A DNA stretch of 64,000 bases from Pseudanabaena sp. PCC 7367 (GTDB lineage Bacteria; Cyanobacteriota; Cyanobacteriia; Pseudanabaenales; Pseudanabaenaceae). This document shows positions 55,712-64,000 of the stretch, in pieces (the stretch's first letter is position 1; each line of letters opens with the position of its first letter). The DNA lies in the NCBI RefSeq assembly GCF_000317065.1, contig NC_019701.1, forward strand, positions 4,226,001-4,290,000, given 5' to 3'. The position numbers and the translations under genes were made by a program. The notes under the pieces are model-generated. The model was not told where the DNA came from and made no database searches. It worked only from the letters and a program-made list of their open reading frames with translations.

Positions 55712-58312
55712 TTGAAACGACTATCTTCGCCAGAAGAGGACTTGCTGTCCAAAGTTCCCCATAGCCGATTGAACCCACAGCGGTCTTCTTTGAAGGTGCG
55801 TAAATCGCTTGCGTTGTTGGGTCTAGCATTATCGGTTGGAACTACAAGTGCACTGATTAGTCAGCAAAGCTCAAAAGAATTGGAAGCAACACCAGTTGCC
55901 CAATCACCCAAAACATTAGTGAATGTACTGGGTCAAAATTCAGAACTGAAGTATGAGCTAGCACGTGCAGCGATCGCCTCTGGTAGCTGGGATCAACAAC
56001 AGCGGGGTGTGGTGACCCATGAGGTTAGTGAGGATGAAACGCTTTGGCAGCTTACTCAGATTTATCAGGTAGATGCTGCCGCGATCGCCGTGTCCAACGG
56101 AATTAGTGCTGCCACAGAACTGCAGCCTGGTACCAAGTTGGTGATACCGCCTGTGAATGGTCTTATTCACAAGGTTAAGCCCGGTGATACCCTCGAAGCG
56201 ATCGCTAAGTTTTACCAAGTTCCTGAAGGTGAAATTGTTAAGTTCACCTCCTTGGAAAGTCCAGAATTTCTTTCTGTCGATCAACCGCTAGTAATTCCCG
56301 GTAATGTCACGGCTTTGCTGGACATTCGTGAGGAAGATGCCAAGCAGCGTTTGATTGCCGAGCGTCAACGTTTGCAAAAACGCCTACAGGAACTCGAAGG
56401 TAGTGCTGTTTTGGTAAGCAATACGGTTGAACCGATCAAAAAGCTACCTAAATACACGGTTTATCGAGTCAAGAATGGTGACACCCTAGAGATGATTGCT
56501 CGTCGCTATGGCATCTCTCAAGAGTCGATCTTGAAGCTAAATGAACTGGAAAGTGCCCATTGGCTTGAGTTAGATCAGGAACTAAAGATTCCTAATGGTA
56601 AGCCCTTGCCACAGCTTAAGACCGTTGCTAATACCGAAGAAGCTGGAAAGGTTTTGCCAATTGCGCCAGCGGTTGCCCCATCGATTGTAGGTAATGCTGA
56701 TGGTGTGGATGTTGAGGCCAATGTTGATAAAGTTGCATCGATCGATAAGCAGATCGAGCCGGCCGCCGAAGTTGGCGTTAAGGTAGCCGCTGCAACCCCA
56801 ATTGTGCCTCCTGGCGATCGCAATCAAATCGATCCTTGGGGTGGCATGATGCAGTTAGCTGGGCCAGATTTAGCTAAGGATATTCCCACGGATTCTTTCC
56901 AAGAAGAACAGTTAGCCCTGTCTCAACCCTTGGTTTCTGCAACCAGTGGCAAGCTGCCGGTAGCGGCTGAGTCCAATGCGTTGACAAATAAGTTGACAGA
57001 TAAGTTGGCAAATAATAAGCCGGCTGAGCAAGTAGCGATCGCGGTCTTTCCATTCCTACAGAATGAAGATTCGGTTGATTTGCTAGAGCAAACTACGGCT
57101 GGATTAGGTCTTAATAATCCTGATGTGGCGGCATTGCCAGCACCAGAACCGAGTTTGGAAGTTGCCGCAGCCTCAATTACAGTTGCGCCCAACAGCCCAG
57201 CGGTGGCGATCGAGCAGGGTTTAGAGATTAATAATCAGCCAGTTGATACAGTATCTCAGCCCGCCGCCGAGCCAAGCGTAAAAGCACCTCAGCAAATTGC
57301 GGCTGCGCCCATTGCGCCTGGGATTGCTGCTAATGCGATCGAACAGGGTATTCAGAGCGTTAATCCTGGTAAGGCAGCGGTAAGCCCGAATCAGCCAGCA
57401 GCCGAACCAGCGGTAAAATTACCCCAACAAGTCGTAGCAGCGGTATTACCCGCGCCAGCAACTGAAGCAACTGAGCAGAATGTTGCCATTGCCAATCAGT
57501 TGAATGCACCGCAATCATTGCCTGCCAGTGAGCCGCCAGTTCAGGTAGCTGCTGCGCCAACTCTGACTGCTGTAGTGGCCAATCCGATCGCTGATGCCCT
57601 AGAACAAAGCATCCAGCAAAGTGCCCCCACTGATACGGTAGCGCTATTACCAGATTCGGAAGCCCGGATGACCTCTGTGGAAATCAAGCGGTTGGAATCG
57701 GAAGTGGATACCCTGCGTGACCAAGTACGTCAAGCAGAAGTAGAAGCTGAAGCCCAACGCCAAGAAGCTTACAAGATTGCAGCGGCTGGCCTTTCTCCCA
57801 ACAATGGGGCGGACAGCAGATATGATCCTAACCGTGAAGCGATCGCCGAAGTTGGTAATTCTGGTTTACCACCGGAGCTACCCCAATTAATGGCCTCGGC
57901 TTACTTGCCCGAAGTCAATGACTATGGCCTGTCCAGTGGTTACATCTGGCCTGCTGATGGCATCTTTACTTCTGGCTTTGGCTGGCGTTGGGGTCGGATG
58001 CACCAGGGGATCGATATTGCTGCACCCACAGGTACGCCAGTTTGGGCTGCTAGTAGCGGTGTGGTGATCTATGCGGCCTGGAATAGTGGTGGCTATGGCA
58101 ACCTAGTTGAAATCCGCCATGCTGACGGTACGATCACTCGCTATGCCCACCTGAATACAATCTATGTCCAGGAAGGTCAACAGGTTGGTCAGTCCCAGGT
58201 AGTTGGTACGATCGGTAGCACTGGTTTTAGTACCGGGCCCCACCTCCACTTTGAAATCAGACCTAGTGGTGGTAGTGCAGTTAATCCGATGGCATATCTA
58301 ACTTCTAGATAG
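55712..58312 (+). CDS. LysM/M23 cell-wall peptidase (NlpD/EnvC-like)
   Basis: An 866-residue protein. A membrane-proximal hydrophobic stretch (about 32-48) near the N-terminus is followed by three LysM peptidoglycan-binding repeats at about 103-147, 152-196 and 250-294. A long Ala/Pro/Val-rich linker (300-650) and a short coiled coil (653-690) come next. The C-terminal M23 (lysostaphin-like) domain at about 757-860 has H-Q-G-I-D-I-A and H-L-H-F-E-I-R, the zinc-binding residues. It would cleave peptidoglycan cross-bridges or activate amidases at the cell wall. The start is TTG 55712, supported by the AAGGAGG ribosome site just before it. A terminator lies about 130 bp after the stop. Confidence 0.9.
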   Translation: MKRLSSPEEDLLSKVPHSRLNPQRSSLKVRKSLALLGLALSVGTTSALISQQSSKELEATPVAQSPKTLVNVLGQNSELKYELARAAIASGSWDQQQRGVVTHEVSEDETLWQLTQIYQVDAAAIAVSNGISAATELQPGTKLVIPPVNGLIHKVKPGDTLEAIAKFYQVPEGEIVKFTSLESPEFLSVDQPLVIPGNVTALLDIREEDAKQRLIAERQRLQKRLQELEGSAVLVSNTVEPIKKLPKYTVYRVKNGDTLEMIARRYGISQESILKLNELESAHWLELDQELKIPNGKPLPQLKTVANTEEAGKVLPIAPAVAPSIVGNADGVDVEANVDKVASIDKQIEPAAEVGVKVAAATPIVPPGDRNQIDPWGGMMQLAGPDLAKDIPTDSFQEEQLALSQPLVSATSGKLPVAAESNALTNKLTDKLANNKPAEQVAIAVFPFLQNEDSVDLLEQTTAGLGLNNPDVAALPAPEPSLEVAAASITVAPNSPAVAIEQGLEINNQPVDTVSQPAAEPSVKAPQQIAAAPIAPGIAANAIEQGIQSVNPGKAAVSPNQPAAEPAVKLPQQVVAAVLPAPATEATEQNVAIANQLNAPQSLPASEPPVQVAAAPTLTAVVANPIADALEQSIQQSAPTDTVALLPDSEARMTSVEIKRLESEVDTLRDQVRQAEVEAEAQRQEAYKIAAAGLSPNNGADSRYDPNREAIAEVGNSGLPPELPQLMASAYLPEVNDYGLSSGYIWPADGIFTSGFGWRWGRMHQGIDIAAPTGTPVWAASSGVVIYAAWNSGGYGNLVEIRHADGTITRYAHLNTIYVQEGQQVGQSQVVGTIGSTGFSTGPHLHFEIRPSGGSAVNPMAYLTSR

Positions 58313-58626
58313 GTTGATTAGCTGATTTTGCTAAGTCAATAGCCAATTTAAATTATTTAAAACCTTAGATCATAAAGTGTCTGGGATTGTGGTTAATTCC
58401 GGTTCCCAGGCCAGATCTACAAAATTTGAGGAGTGATGCAAGGGAGCGATTCGATCCGATCGCTCTTTTTGCTTGTTTGGCTGTTAGCTGTTTGGCGATC
58501 GTTTAGTTTTGCCATAACTGGCTCTAACCTTAGTAAGCTATACTTGCAAAGGTAAAATATTTAATATTTAGCAAATTTAGCAATCTGGAACTATCTTCAA
58601 ACCAGAGCAAATTCAAATCAAACCCC
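58313..58626. other. Spacer before pheS
   Basis: About 314 bp with one clear terminator (listed separately) and an AT-rich pheS promoter region; no gene is visible. Confidence 0.6.
58444..58470 (+). terminator. Rho-independent terminator of LysM/M23 gene
   Basis: GAGCGAT (58444-58450) pairs perfectly with ATCGCTC (58459-58465), loop TCGATCCG, followed by TTTTT (58466-58470). It is 132 bp after the stop. Confidence 0.85.
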
Positions 58627-59634
58627 ATGAGCGATCTCGAAACCCTAACCTCTCAACTCCAAGAACTCTCCACTAAGGCAGTTGAATCTGTCCAAGCCGC
58701 CATTACCCCTGAGCAACTCGAACAGGTCAGGCTTGAGTTTTTGGGCAAGAAGGGGGCATTGTCTAAGGTGTTGGGTGGTATGGGTAAACTGCCAGGAGCC
58801 GATCGACCTAAAATAGGCGCGATTGCCAACGAGATTAAACAAACTCTGCAAACCCAACTGGAACAGCAAAAAAATGCCCTACGCCAGGCGGAAATTGCCA
58901 AACGCTTAGAATCAGAAACCCTGGATGTGACTATGCCTGGGGTGATGCGTTTTCCCCAGGGGCGGGCGCACCCATTGCACAGTGCGATCGATCGGGCGTT
59001 GGATGTGCTAGTTGGTTTGGGCTATACGATCGCCCAGGGGCCAGAAATTGAAACCGAATACTATAACTTTGAAGCCCTTAATACTCCTGCCGATCACCCG
59101 GCCAGGGATATGCAAGACACGCTTTATTTAACCGATGGCAAGCTGCTGCGGACCCAAACTTCGTCGGTGCAAATCCGTTATATGGAGGAAAATGATCCCC
59201 CCTTGCGGATCGCTTGCCCCGGTGGGCGGGTTTATCGCAAAGATGAAGTAGATGCTACCCACTTGCCCATTTTTCATCAAATCGAATTGTTGGCAGTTGA
59301 AGAAGGCTTAACCTTTGGCGATCTCAAGGGCACCGTTACAACTTTTGTTGAGCAGCTTTTGGGTGAACAGGTAGAAGTACGCTTTCGCGCCAGTTACTTT
59401 CCCTTTACTGAACCCTCCGCCGAGGTGGATGTTAAATGGAAGGGGCGCTGGCTTGAACTTGGCGGTTGTGGCATGGTTGACCCAAATGTATTTAAGGCGG
59501 TGGGCTATGACCCTGAAGCGGTTTCTGGGTTTGCCTTTGGCTTTGGTGCCGATCGCATTGCCCTGGTGTTGCATCAGATCGATGATATTCGGCTGATGGT
59601 GGGTAGTGACCTGCGTTTTTTGCGCCAGTTTTAA
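58627..59634 (+). CDS. pheS: Phenylalanine-tRNA ligase alpha subunit
   Basis: A 335-residue class II aminoacyl-tRNA synthetase subunit that charges tRNA-Phe with phenylalanine in an alpha2-beta2 enzyme. A coiled-coil N-terminus (1-85) precedes the catalytic domain: H-P-L-H-S-A-I-D, the T-S-S-V-Q-I-R-Y motif 2 region, and [12 protein letters not shown] motif 3 are present. Length and start fit the family. The pheT partner is not next to it, as is common in cyanobacteria. It is a single-gene unit. Confidence 0.96.
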   Translation: MSDLETLTSQLQELSTKAVESVQAAITPEQLEQVRLEFLGKKGALSKVLGGMGKLPGADRPKIGAIANEIKQTLQTQLEQQKNALRQAEIAKRLESETLDVTMPGVMRFPQGRAHPLHSAIDRALDVLVGLGYTIAQGPEIETEYYNFEALNTPADHPARDMQDTLYLTDGKLLRTQTSSVQIRYMEENDPPLRIACPGGRVYRKDEVDATHLPIFHQIELLAVEEGLTFGDLKGTVTTFVEQLLGEQVEVRFRASYFPFTEPSAEVDVKWKGRWLELGGCGMVDPNVFKAVGYDPEAVSGFAFGFGADRIALVLHQIDDIRLMVGSDLRFLRQF

Positions 59635-60054
59635 GTTTTAACCCTATTTAGCTGATTGGCTAGTTAGAGATAGGGGGAACTATTTTAAGGCGCGATTGAT
59701 CATTAGATTAGTTAGTGGAATTAGCCCTATGCATATTTCTTTTAATTAATTTGATTAAAGAGTATTAAAGAGTAAGCAACCATAAGCTAGCTCCTGGAAT
59801 CAGATCAATCAGATCAATAGGTCTAAATTAAAACGATAAAATAATTTCTACCCGATCGCGGGAAGCATCGCCGACAATTGTTGTTTCATACTCATGCATA
59901 CTTAAGCAGCAAACTAAGGGAAAATCCAGGATTTGATTGACTGGTTGCCTGATTACCTGAGCCAGTAGAATTTGGGGCGATCGAACTTGTCTAGCCAATC
60001 AGCTCAATTGTGGCAAACTCCGGCAAAAAATTGAACCACTGCTCTATCCCAAAC
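59635..60054. other. Spacer before exbD
   Basis: About 420 bp. No gene is visible, and no exbB-like gene lies here. Short repeats (AGTATTAAAG, ATCAATCAG) occur near 59.76-59.82 kb. Confidence 0.45.
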
Positions 60055-60495
60055 ATGAAAATTCGATCGGCCTATGGCTCCAGCAGCACCGAAAATAGTT
60101 CACCGACCGAGATCAACATCATCCCCCTATTAGATGTGGTGTTTTCGATCCTGGCCTTTTTTCTGCTGATTTCGACTGGTTTGGTTGCCCCACAGCGTAT
60201 TGGTGTAGAACTGCCGCAAACAGATAATAATGGGGAGCAAACTAACGCCCCCACCCGACCGATGTTAGTGGTTACCCTGGATGCCAGGGGGCAGACCTTG
60301 ATCGATGGCAGTATCATCTCTGATATATATTTAAAAGCTGAGATCGAAGCCTATATCCAGGCCAATCCTACTGCTCTGGTGGTGCTCAATGCCGAAGATG
60401 AATCGGTTAGCTATGCAGAGGTGATTAATAAACTGGATGAATTACGGCAAATTGCTGGCGATCGGGTGGCGATCGCAACTTCGACCCAGCCCTGA
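60055..60495 (+). CDS. exbD: ExbD/TolR-type transport protein
   Basis: A 146-residue inner-membrane protein of the proton-driven ExbB/ExbD motor. The single membrane segment (about 22-42) holds the essential Asp27 in L-L-D-V-V-F-S-I-L. The periplasmic domain (about 50-146) has L-D-A-R-G-Q-T and related ExbD motifs. ATG 60055 is chosen over an in-frame GTG at 60010 because it gives the usual K-I-R start. A TonB-like gene follows 143 bp downstream on the same strand. The ExbB partner is not in the window, so it must lie elsewhere in the genome. Confidence 0.85.
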   Translation: MKIRSAYGSSSTENSSPTEINIIPLLDVVFSILAFFLLISTGLVAPQRIGVELPQTDNNGEQTNAPTRPMLVVTLDARGQTLIDGSIISDIYLKAEIEAYIQANPTALVVLNAEDESVSYAEVINKLDELRQIAGDRVAIATSTQP

Positions 60496-60637
60496 GATTA
60501 GATTTTATGGCTGTTGGATTTAATCTTTAAGCTTTAATTTACCGAGAGATGGCAAACTCAATCTGATCATATGGGTGTAGATATAGGGATTTTGAGCAAG
60601 TGACCTTGATGAACTAGAGATTAGTTGAGAGCAAGCA

Positions 60638-61840
60638 ATGGGCAAGCATTTAATTAAGGCAATATTCCGCCATAAAATTATTAGCTGGGGAAACACAAAC
60701 CCGAAGCGCAACGTTTTAGTAAATTTAAGCAAAGATCCCTTCTGGTTATTGCTGCTCCTTTCGGCGGTTGCCCATGCGGCCTTTTGGTTGTTGCTGCCCA
60801 ATCCCCTGGAAAAATCAAAGCAGGCCGATCGCTCTCAGCCGGAAGAGATCGAGGTGGTTTCGGTGGTGCCAGTGGTGAATTTGCCAGCCCAGACCGAACC
60901 CAGCCAACCCATTGATCAACCCTTGATTACGCCAACCCTCGATCGCCTGGCAGCAGATCAAGTGGAGCTTAATCCCGTTGATAGCGATCGCCAACCCTTT
61001 GCCAGCATCCCCGATGAATCTAAGGATGAATCTAAGTTTGACTCTGGCAAATTGATTGCCCTGAATAGCCAAGACACGATCACTGCAGATCAACAGGACG
61101 ATCCCACCCAAACCGAGCCTGAGAATCAAGCACAAGATCAGTCTGGAACCAGAGCAACTGATGAAACTAGCCCTGATCAGAAAACTGCCTCAACTAGTGA
61201 TGTTGATCCGCAATTTAATCAGAGTGCTGGTGATCTGAATATTGATGATTTAGAATCTTCAAATGAAGCAGAAGAAGTAGAAACTGCATCAGAGCCTGGG
61301 AATATATTTTTTAAGGGCGATCGCGCTAAAAATCCGATCGCGGCCAGGAATCAAACCAATCAATCAGGCAGTATAAATACTGATTCGTTGCCAGCTAGTA
61401 ATGTCTCAGAACAAATTATTAGCAGCGATGATCAGGCATTTTTGCAAGTTATTAATGATCACAAATACAAAGACAAACTATTAATTAGGGTGATCGCCCC
61501 TGCTAGTAAGCCAGTCAAATCAGATCACAGAGAACCCAAAGTTGAATGGATTCCTTTGGATGTTAATCAGCTAGCAGCGCTTAAGGCAGAAATTAATAAT
61601 CTCAATCCAGAAAGTAAAGAGATAAATATTGCCCTATTAGTTAGCCCAGCAGGCACTGTAGAGAAAAGCTTTATTGAAAGCAGTGAGATTGAGGCACTAG
61701 ATAAAATTATTAGTAATACGGCCAGGGGATATTACAACAAGTTTGAACCAATTTCACAACAGTCTGACTCGCAATCAGCTACGCAGAAATATCGCTATGT
61801 CACAATCAAGTACGAACTAGATCAATTTAAATTCGACTAG
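60638..61840 (+). CDS. TonB-like energy transducer (N-terminal anchor)
   Basis: A 400-residue protein with one N-terminal membrane segment (about 36-54) that contains S42-x-x-x-H46, the pair needed in TonB for coupling to ExbB/ExbD. A long Asp/Gln/Pro/Ser-rich region follows (about 55-260). The C-terminal domain (about 265-400) contains V-S-P-A-G-T-V and S-S-E-I-E-A-L-D, which loosely resembles the TonB C-terminus. It could pass energy to outer-membrane transporters. It is probably co-transcribed with exbD. The TonB assignment rests on the anchor and the context; the C-terminal match is weak. Confidence 0.6.
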   Translation: MGKHLIKAIFRHKIISWGNTNPKRNVLVNLSKDPFWLLLLLSAVAHAAFWLLLPNPLEKSKQADRSQPEEIEVVSVVPVVNLPAQTEPSQPIDQPLITPTLDRLAADQVELNPVDSDRQPFASIPDESKDESKFDSGKLIALNSQDTITADQQDDPTQTEPENQAQDQSGTRATDETSPDQKTASTSDVDPQFNQSAGDLNIDDLESSNEAEEVETASEPGNIFFKGDRAKNPIAARNQTNQSGSINTDSLPASNVSEQIISSDDQAFLQVINDHKYKDKLLIRVIAPASKPVKSDHREPKVEWIPLDVNQLAALKAEINNLNPESKEINIALLVSPAGTVEKSFIESSEIEALDKIISNTARGYYNKFEPISQQSDSQSATQKYRYVTIKYELDQFKFD

Positions 61841-62514
61841 TCAATAAATAGTCAAATCAATACATATAAATTTATTTATTTCACCGGCACTCAAATCTTA
61901 TATTATTTATATTAGGCTGGTGTCCGTGCATGAATACTTGCGTATAAATACTTGAACTTGAATATTATGGTTGGGGCAAGCCAATTGTAATTGCCGAGAA
62001 TTGTGTTGTGCCTGCGATCGATTTATCTGTTTGGCTCGACTCTTATTTCTTGGCCAAACATTAACTAAATGGAAATCATAATTAGGAATAATCAGTTTAA
62101 CTTAATCCTATAAATTAAGTATTAGTTTAAGCGATCGATTCCTAATGTTGGGTAACGAAAAATCAGTTAGTAAATCATTAATCTAGCTTGATCTAAATGA
62201 ATTTCAGCTATGTGATTGAGAAATTAAGCCGATCGCATTCTTTGTGATCCATACTTTGGCTCCGATCGAGTAAATTCATAGCCCCATTCAATCCGAATTA
62301 ATGAGAATTAATGATTAGCTATAGTTTGGTGCAGGTTGCAGGTTGAATTAATTAACTCTAACTGGTCTAACTTGGTTGAATAAAAGCCAAATTAGGCGCG
62401 ATCGACAATTCCTAACAATCCCAAACAATCCCTAACCCGTTACGATTTCTCCGCTCAATAGATGCAAACGCTATTAACTTTATTAATAAATAACCCCATA
62501 ACTTTGGTAAACCC
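61841..62514. other. 0.7-kb spacer before cyAbrB
   Basis: No gene is visible. The stretch is AT-rich with short repeats (AATCCC and similar near 62.41 kb) and includes the long leader of the cyAbrB gene. Confidence 0.45.
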
Positions 62515-62919
62515 ATGAGTGACATTGCTACTGCCCCCCTAACTGGTAAAGCCTTGCTCCAAAAGGTAAAAGAACTCAGCAACCTCCCGAAACGAGAGCA
62601 GGCTAAACGCTGCGGCTACTATACCCTTTCTAAAGATGATCAATATCGGGTGAATTTAACCGAGTTCTATGAGGCCGTGATCACAGCCAGTGGCTATCCG
62701 CTTGATCCTGAACAGCCCAAAGATGGCCGGGGGCGGGAGCCAACCTATCGGGTGAGTGTGCATAAAAATGGTCAGATTGTGATCGGCGCTACCTATACTC
62801 AATCGATGGGGCTAAAGCCCGGTGATGAATTTGAAATCAAACTGGGGTATAAGCATATTCACTTGATTCAACTATCAGAGGGCGAAGATAAGCCAAGTAA
62901 GAATGGCAAGTCTGCTTAG
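62515..62919 (+). CDS. cyAbrB transcription regulator
   Basis: A 134-residue DNA-binding regulator of the cyanobacterial AbrB family. It begins with A-P-L-T-G-K-A-L-L-Q-K-V-K-E-L-S, then R-C-G-Y-Y-T-L and D-G-R-G-R-E-P-T-Y-R-V-S-V-H-K-N-G-Q-I-V-I-G-A, then L-K-P-G-D-E-F-E-I. Members control nitrogen and carbon metabolism and are abundant in cyanobacteria. Whether this is cyAbrB1 or cyAbrB2 cannot be decided by eye. The short disordered tail is charged. ATG 62515 fits the family start. Confidence 0.92.
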   Translation: MSDIATAPLTGKALLQKVKELSNLPKREQAKRCGYYTLSKDDQYRVNLTEFYEAVITASGYPLDPEQPKDGRGREPTYRVSVHKNGQIVIGATYTQSMGLKPGDEFEIKLGYKHIHLIQLSEGEDKPSKNGKSA

Positions 62920-63049
62920 CTGAGTTTATTGGCTTTATGAAATTAAGGCGTGAGCAAAATTAATTTGTGTCGCTGGTAGGTTTAGATTAATCCAGCTAGA
63001 GCGAGCTAGAGTGTAAATAGAGTTTCAGGTAGAGTTTAGGTTGAGCGTT

Positions 63050-63568
63050 ATGAATTATTGGTTTGATAAGGTGCAAGCTACTACTGCTGGTTTCGATCGA
63101 AATCAGGATGGCATTGATTTCTTTGCTCCCAGGCGCATTGCTTTTGCTGTGGCGATCGCCCTGGTTGGCTTTAGTAGCATGGTTGGCGTTGCCAGGGCTG
63201 AAGACCCGCGCGATGTTAATAAGTTATTAGATTCACGCATTTGCCAGGATTGCGACCTGCGCGGCGCAAACCTACGCGGTGCTTTCCTCAAGAATGCGCG
63301 ATTGCGCGGTTCTGATTTAACTGGTGCTGATCTGCGTGATGCCACCTTGACCGGAGCATATTTCACTGGTGCAAATCTAACTGGCGCGGATTTAGCGGGA
63401 GCGGAAATGGAATGGGCCAACCTGCGCGATGCCAATCTTCAAGATGCTAATTTGCAGGATGCTAACCTAAGCCGCAGTGATTTAGATGGTGCAAATTTGG
63501 ATGGAGCCGATCTGAGGGGAGCTAATCTAAGCCGTGCTAAAATGCCCGACAATACGATCCACCCTTAG
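63050..63568 (+). CDS. Exported pentapeptide-repeat protein
   Basis: A 172-residue protein with a hydrophobic N-terminal stretch (about 25-45, A-F-A-V-A-I-A-L-V-G) ending in A-R-A, a probable signal peptide. From about residue 65 on it is made of A-(D/N)-L-x-x pentapeptide repeats that form a right-handed beta-helix. C-Q-D-C near residue 63 adds two cysteines. The family occurs in thylakoid lumen and periplasm; its function is mostly unknown. ATG 63050 is preferred over a TTG at 63041, with the TAGG at 63037 as weak ribosome site. Confidence 0.85.
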   Translation: MNYWFDKVQATTAGFDRNQDGIDFFAPRRIAFAVAIALVGFSSMVGVARAEDPRDVNKLLDSRICQDCDLRGANLRGAFLKNARLRGSDLTGADLRDATLTGAYFTGANLTGADLAGAEMEWANLRDANLQDANLQDANLSRSDLDGANLDGADLRGANLSRAKMPDNTIHP

Positions 63569-63576
63569 TAAAAGTT

Positions 63577-63593
63577 TGGGTAGTGCTGAACAA
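63577..63593. mobile_element. 17-bp match to MITE terminus
   Basis: GGTAGTGCTGAACAAGT is identical to the left end of both 113-bp elements. The following bases differ, so this is either an end of a larger element running out of the window or a remnant. No transposase is visible downstream. Confidence 0.5.
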
Positions 63594-63687
63594 GTCAAGT
63601 TAACGCCTCAAAAGTTGGTAGGAACGGTAAAACAACTCAACTCTTCAGCCTCTCTTGGATCAATTCTGGGAAGCTTTGTCTGATATA

Positions 63688-63701
63688 CCTCAGTGCTGAG
63701 G
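63688..63701. other. Palindrome downstream of partial gene
   Basis: CCTCAG (63688-63693) and CTGAGG (63696-63701) form a 6-bp stem with a 2-base loop. It lies after the stop of the partial - strand gene; no T-run follows. Confidence 0.35.
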
Positions 63702-63728
63702 ATCATTTCACTTCTTCCCATAAAACAT

Positions 63729-64000
63729 CTATCGGCTCAGCGACTTGTAGGAAGGGTGCTGGCAACAATCAAACCGATCGCTAATTGCCTCGATCGTATT
63801 GATCCCAGAAATAAACGGCAGATGGCCCTTGGGCGCTCTCAGGGAAAAAGTTAGCTCCTCTGGTCGTTTCCAATGATAATCACCGGTTAAAAAGTTGCCG
63901 GAACGCCAGCCCACCTTGCGGCCAAACAAAATCCAGGCATCAGCTTGATCCCATCGTGCCCGATCGCACTTTTGCCAAAGTTCCACTTGCACGCTAAGCC
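63729..64000 (-). CDS. Partial unrecognised protein, 3' end
   Basis: The last 90 codons of a frame that enters from the right edge of the window and stops at 63729. The visible part has W-D-Q-A-D-A-W-I-L-F-G-R-K and T-G-D-Y-H-W-K-R-P-E-E-L and a C-C-Q-H near the end. I recognise no family. HIP1-type sites are present, so it is native. It is convergent with the pentapeptide gene. The true start lies beyond the window. It does not look like a transposase. Confidence 0.45.
   Translation of the reverse strand, partial: LSVQVELWQKCDRARWDQADAWILFGRKVGWRSGNFLTGDYHWKRPEELTFSLRAPKGHLPFISGINTIEAISDRFDCCQHPSYKSLSR

Noticed and set aside
1-64000. CRISPR array
   Set aside because: No regular repeats of 24-37 bp with unique spacers; the frequent GCGATCGC sites are HIP1 and are not regularly spaced.
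1-64000. tRNA or rRNA genes
   Set aside because: No cloverleaf arms or conserved T-loop sequences were found in the spacers by reading.
63729-64000. Partial transposase for the 63577 terminus
   Set aside because: The visible residues lack DDE-type motifs and contain HIP1-type sites typical of native genes.

Overview
The window looks like about 64 kb of a filamentous or unicellular cyanobacterial chromosome, possibly Pseudanabaena-like (that genus is an inference). The evidence is the dense scatter of the HIP1 palindrome (GCGATCGC and its CGATCG core) and genes for RpaA, cyAbrB, solanesyl-diphosphate synthase, CrtD, PTOX-type plastoquinol oxidase, GlgA/GlgC and DUF3352/DUF502 proteins. No rRNA, tRNA or CRISPR array was found.

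Region 1 (about 0.3-12.1 kb, all + strand) is an extracellular-polysaccharide locus of the Wzy type. It holds a WecG/TagA-like glycosyltransferase carrying four MshEN-like repeats, a four-part fusion (PssE/Alg13 + PssD/Alg14 + STAS + priming sugar transferase), a Wzz/BY-kinase protein, two GT4 and one GT2 glycosyltransferases and a Wzy/ligase-like membrane protein. No flippase lies inside the window. After 1.4 kb without genes comes a response regulator with the order REC, winged helix, REC, degenerate GGDEF (13.5 kb). The MshEN-like and STAS modules suggest that polysaccharide assembly is tied to signalling, but this is inference.

Region 2 (15-32.5 kb) is mostly housekeeping: a TPR protein, a P-loop kinase paired with an exported Dabb protein, a glutathione peroxidase, a Ski2-like RNA helicase, a large exported GHL10-type protein, the sds-crtD pair for plastoquinone side chain and carotenoid, rpaA, glgA and a metallo-hydrolase. 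Two 113-bp miniature transposable elements with perfect 8-bp target duplications sit in spacers at 27.8 and 33.2 kb.

Region 3 (34-44.4 kb) has a copper-type P1B ATPase overlapping a solitary HTH antitoxin-like gene, a coiled-coil protein, a KAP-type P-loop NTPase that lacks HIP1 sites and looks horizontally acquired (a defence candidate), pcrA, and a helicase-like P-loop protein.

Region 4 (45-64 kb) carries DUF3352, glgC, rpmG, rpsR, the PTOX oxidase, an exported CHAT peptidase, DUF502, trmL, a LysM/M23 cell-wall peptidase, pheS, an ExbD/TonB-like pair without ExbB, cyAbrB, a pentapeptide-repeat protein and the 3' end of an unrecognised gene. Spacers are long and AT-rich and many carry short tandem triplications of 10-16 bp.
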